DNA of 7,705 nt from an uncultured Flavobacteriales bacterium. Lineage in GTDB: Bacteria; Bacteroidota; Bacteroidia; Flavobacteriales; BACL11. The stretch lies in the NCBI GenBank assembly GCA_913047525.1, contig CAJWUS010000063.1, positions 1 through 7,705 on the forward strand. Direction: 5' to 3'. A program made the position numbers and the translations under genes. Position 1 is the stretch's first letter. Each line of letters begins with the position of its first letter. The notes beneath the pieces were generated by a model. That model searched no databases, was not told the origin of the DNA, and worked only from the letters and a program-made list of their open reading frames with translations. Below, piece after piece: positions 6,091 to 7,705 of the stretch.

Positions 6091-6507
6091 TTAAAACTGT
6101 TCCTCTATATTAAAATGGAAATCAGATTCAAGTTGTGCATTTTCATCAGAATCAGAACCGTGCACCGCATTTTTGGATTTACTTTCAGCAAAAAGTTTTC
6201 GAATTGTTCCATCCTCAGCATCAGCAGGATCTGTTGCTCCTATTAGAGTTCTAAAATCGGTAACCGCATCCTCTTTTTCTAAAATTACCGCTACAATTGG
6301 TCCTGAACTCATATAATCGACCAATTCGCCATAAAAAGGTCTTTCTTTATGAACTTCATAAAACAAGCCTGCTCTTGCAGTGCTTAGTTGTACTTTTTTC
6401 AATGCTACGATTCTAAATCCATTTTCTTCAATCATTTTAAGAATTGATCCTGTATTGCCTTGCTCAACTGCTTCTGGCTTTACCATTGTGAATGTTCTGT
6501 TTCCCAT
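6091..6507 (-). CDS. ndk: Nucleoside diphosphate kinase (Ndk)
   Basis: Ndk transfers the gamma phosphate from NTPs (mostly ATP) to NDPs through a phosphohistidine, balancing cytosolic NTP and dNTP pools. The 138-residue length is standard. The N-terminus [11 protein letters not shown] (4-14) holds the phosphate-contacting K10. Other family motifs are [12 protein letters not shown] (55-66), GPIVAVILE (69-77), [19 protein letters not shown] (85-103) with R86 and R103, and [12 protein letters not shown] (113-124) with catalytic H116. All expected active-site residues are present. It is a single-gene unit with its own promoter, convergent with the DUF721 gene across only 25 bases and divergent from the DHH phosphoesterase. 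No convincing terminator hairpin follows it. Confidence 0.98.
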   Translation of the reverse strand: MGNRTFTMVKPEAVEQGNTGSILKMIEENGFRIVALKKVQLSTARAGLFYEVHKERPFYGELVDYMSSGPIVAVILEKEDAVTDFRTLIGATDPADAEDGTIRKLFAESKSKNAVHGSDSDENAQLESDFHFNIEEQF

Positions 6508-6538
6508 TTCTATTTTTATTAAAATTAGTAAACGGCTG

Positions 6539-6546
6539 CAAAACTA
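6539..6546 (-). promoter_or_regulatory. Bacteroidota -7 promoter box (TAGTTTTG) for ndk
   Basis: On the minus strand TAGTTTTG matches TAnnTTTG and is followed by CAGCCG, nearly the same as after the tRNA-Arg box. Transcription would start near 6532, giving a leader of about 25 bases before the ndk ATG. No clear -33 element is seen. Confidence 0.65.
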
Positions 6547-6580
6547 TGAAAATTAACATTCGTAGGATGTTTTTTATTCT

Positions 6581-6588
6581 TATTTTTG
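6581..6588 (+). promoter_or_regulatory. Bacteroidota -7 promoter box (TATTTTTG) for the DHH phosphoesterase gene
   Basis: TATTTTTG matches TAnnTTTG and is followed by CGCCCCT and then the ATG at 6596. Only 7 bases separate the box from the start codon, so the transcript should start at or within a few bases of the ATG (a leaderless or nearly leaderless mRNA). Confidence 0.6.
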
Positions 6589-6595
6589 CGCCCCT

Positions 6596-7618
6596 ATGCA
6601 AGAAAAAATAAACGCATTAAAGCAACTTCTTTCTGAAAATAAAAATATTCTAATTACAGTGCACAGAGGGCCTGATGGAGATGCTATGGGTTCAGCACTT
6701 GGGTTTTATAATGTTTTGGTTCAGTTAGGGTATAATGTGAATGTAATTACACCTAATGATTACGCTTCCTTTTTACATTGGATGCCAGGAAACGATAAAG
6801 TAATTGTTTTTACACAAGAGGAGAAAAGAACAATTGAAATTACTGAAAAAGCAGATTTGATTTTCTTGCTTGATTTTGGGCAAATTGCTAGATTAGATTC
6901 TTATGCAAATACGGTTCAAAATGCTACTGCGAAAAAAGTAATGATTGACCATCATCAGCAGCCAGATGAAAGTATTTCTGATATTCTTTTTTCTGATGTT
7001 ACAGCTTGTGCTACTGCACAAATTGTTTTTGAAATAATAGATTCTCTAGATTGGAAACATCTAATTAATAAAGAGGTAGCCGAATGTTTGTATGCTGGGA
7101 TCATGACCGATACTGGTTCATTTAAATATTCTTCCACAACAGAGAAGACACATCATATTATTGCTGAACTTATTGGAAAAGGGGCTAATAATTCAAAAAT
7201 CCATGATTTGGTTTATGATAATTTTTCAGAAAATAGAGTAAAGCTTTTGGGTTATTGCTTGTATCAGAAATTATTACTTTTCAAAGAAAATAATTCTGCA
7301 ATAATCTCGTTAACGGCAGAGGAATTAGAACGATTTAATTTTCAAAAAGGAGATACAGAAGGGGTCGTAAATTATGCTCTTACCATTGAAGATGTTATAT
7401 TTGCCGTTTTTATTGCGGAAAAAGAAGGAATGGTAAAACTTTCTTTACGCTCGAAAGGAGATTTCAAGGTAAATGAGATTGCTAAAAAATATTTCAATGG
7501 AGGAGGGCATATGAATGCGGCAGGAGGAATTTCAGATGTATCGGTAGAAAAAACAATAGAGATTTTAAAGAAAATTTTTAAAGAATATAAAACACAATTA
7601 AATAACACAAAACTTTAG
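6596..7618 (+). CDS. nrnA: DHH/DHHA1 phosphoesterase, NrnA type (oligoribonuclease / PAP phosphatase)
   Basis: This is a cytosolic manganese-dependent phosphoesterase. Characterised NrnA enzymes degrade short oligoribonucleotides (nanoRNA, and in some bacteria linear cyclic-di-nucleotide products) and dephosphorylate 3'-phosphoadenosine 5'-phosphate. The 340-residue length is normal. The DHH domain shows VHRGPDGDAMGSALG (22-36) with metal ligands H23, D27 and D29, LLDFG (91-95) with D93, the name-giving DHH at 118-120, and GIMTDTGSFKY (168-178) with D172. The C-terminal DHHA1 domain has LSLRSK (282-287) and the substrate-binding GGGHMNAAGG (302-311). All expected catalytic residues are present. 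The ATG at 6596 follows an in-place promoter box by 7 bases. The next gene begins 4 bases after the stop, so they likely form an operon. Which substrate dominates cannot be told from sequence. Confidence 0.92.
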   Translation: MQEKINALKQLLSENKNILITVHRGPDGDAMGSALGFYNVLVQLGYNVNVITPNDYASFLHWMPGNDKVIVFTQEEKRTIEITEKADLIFLLDFGQIARLDSYANTVQNATAKKVMIDHHQQPDESISDILFSDVTACATAQIVFEIIDSLDWKHLINKEVAECLYAGIMTDTGSFKYSSTTEKTHHIIAELIGKGANNSKIHDLVYDNFSENRVKLLGYCLYQKLLLFKENNSAIISLTAEELERFNFQKGDTEGVVNYALTIEDVIFAVFIAEKEGMVKLSLRSKGDFKVNEIAKKYFNGGGHMNAAGGISDVSVEKTIEILKKIFKEYKTQLNNTKL

Positions 7619-7622
7619 AATA

Positions 7623-7705
7623 ATGAAGAGAATACTTTTAACACTTGCAATTATTGCAGGATTAACTTTAACAACAAAATCACAAACAACAGACGGTATG
7701 TATGC
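7623..7705 (+). CDS. Start of a secreted protein, possibly a peptidyl-prolyl isomerase; cut by window edge
   Basis: Only 27 full codons are visible. They begin MKRILLTLAIIAGL and continue with a small polar region and TKSQTTDGMYA, which is a clear Sec signal peptide (basic start, hydrophobic core at 4-16, likely cleavage near TKS-Q). There is no cysteine, so it is not a lipoprotein by this stretch. The mature start, with DGMYA, resembles the DG(L/M)YA opening of cyclophilin-type peptidyl-prolyl isomerases in flavobacteria, where an isomerase gene often follows the DHH gene. That identification is a guess from a few residues and recalled context. It starts 4 bases after the nrnA stop and is probably co-transcribed. 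Confidence 0.6.
   Translation, partial: MKRILLTLAIIAGLTLTTKSQTTDGMY

Noticed and set aside
7372..7608. Minus-strand open frame of 78 codons opposite the end of nrnA
   Set aside because: It lies antisense to the DHHA1 domain, which holds the conserved GGGHMNAAG motif, and no promoter box precedes it.
1..7705. Mobile element, CRISPR array, prophage or defence system
   Set aside because: I see no transposase, integrase, direct-repeat array, target duplications or tRNA-end duplications; composition looks uniform and all genes fit a core chromosomal neighbourhood.

Overview
The window looks like chromosomal DNA from a member of the Bacteroidota, most likely a flavobacteria-like lineage. Four observations support this. 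The DNA is AT-rich. Most genes lack Shine-Dalgarno sequences. Upstream regions repeatedly carry the Bacteroidota -7 promoter box TAnnTTTG. The gene content (GWxTD-domain protein, TPR protein next to ribH, recF next to a DUF721 gene, ndk opposite a DHH phosphoesterase) is a familiar core neighbourhood for that phylum. The lineage call rests on family knowledge and motif reading, not on a search.

Layout, left to right. Positions 1-3042 (minus strand) form a tight three-gene unit: an exported GWxTD-domain protein, an LpxL/HtrB-type lipid acyltransferase and a family 2 glycosyltransferase that runs off the left edge. All three point to the cell envelope. Positions 3143-3337 hold two convergent tRNA genes, Ser(UGA) and Arg(UCU), that share one hairpin as a two-way terminator. 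Positions 3405-4573 (minus) hold a membrane-anchored TPR protein followed by ribH (lumazine synthase). From a 104-bp divergent gap, recF and a short DciA-like DUF721 gene run rightward and overlap by 4 bases; both appear to use TTG starts. ndk (minus, 6091-6507) converges on them. Across an 88-bp divergent gap, an NrnA-type DHH phosphoesterase runs rightward. It is followed after 4 bases by the start of a secreted protein cut by the right edge.

The genes serve separate housekeeping jobs: envelope lipid and glycan assembly, translation, riboflavin synthesis, replication and repair, nucleotide balance, and degradation of short RNA or PAP. I see no CRISPR array, insertion sequence, prophage, defence cassette or other mobile feature, and no gene-free stretch above about 105 bases. 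I did not find a new biological system. The more interesting signals are small: a recurring promoter pattern TAnnTTTGC, a probably leaderless nrnA transcript, paired TTG starts, a tRNA acceptor-stem mismatch, and a DUF721 protein lacking its usual tryptophan.
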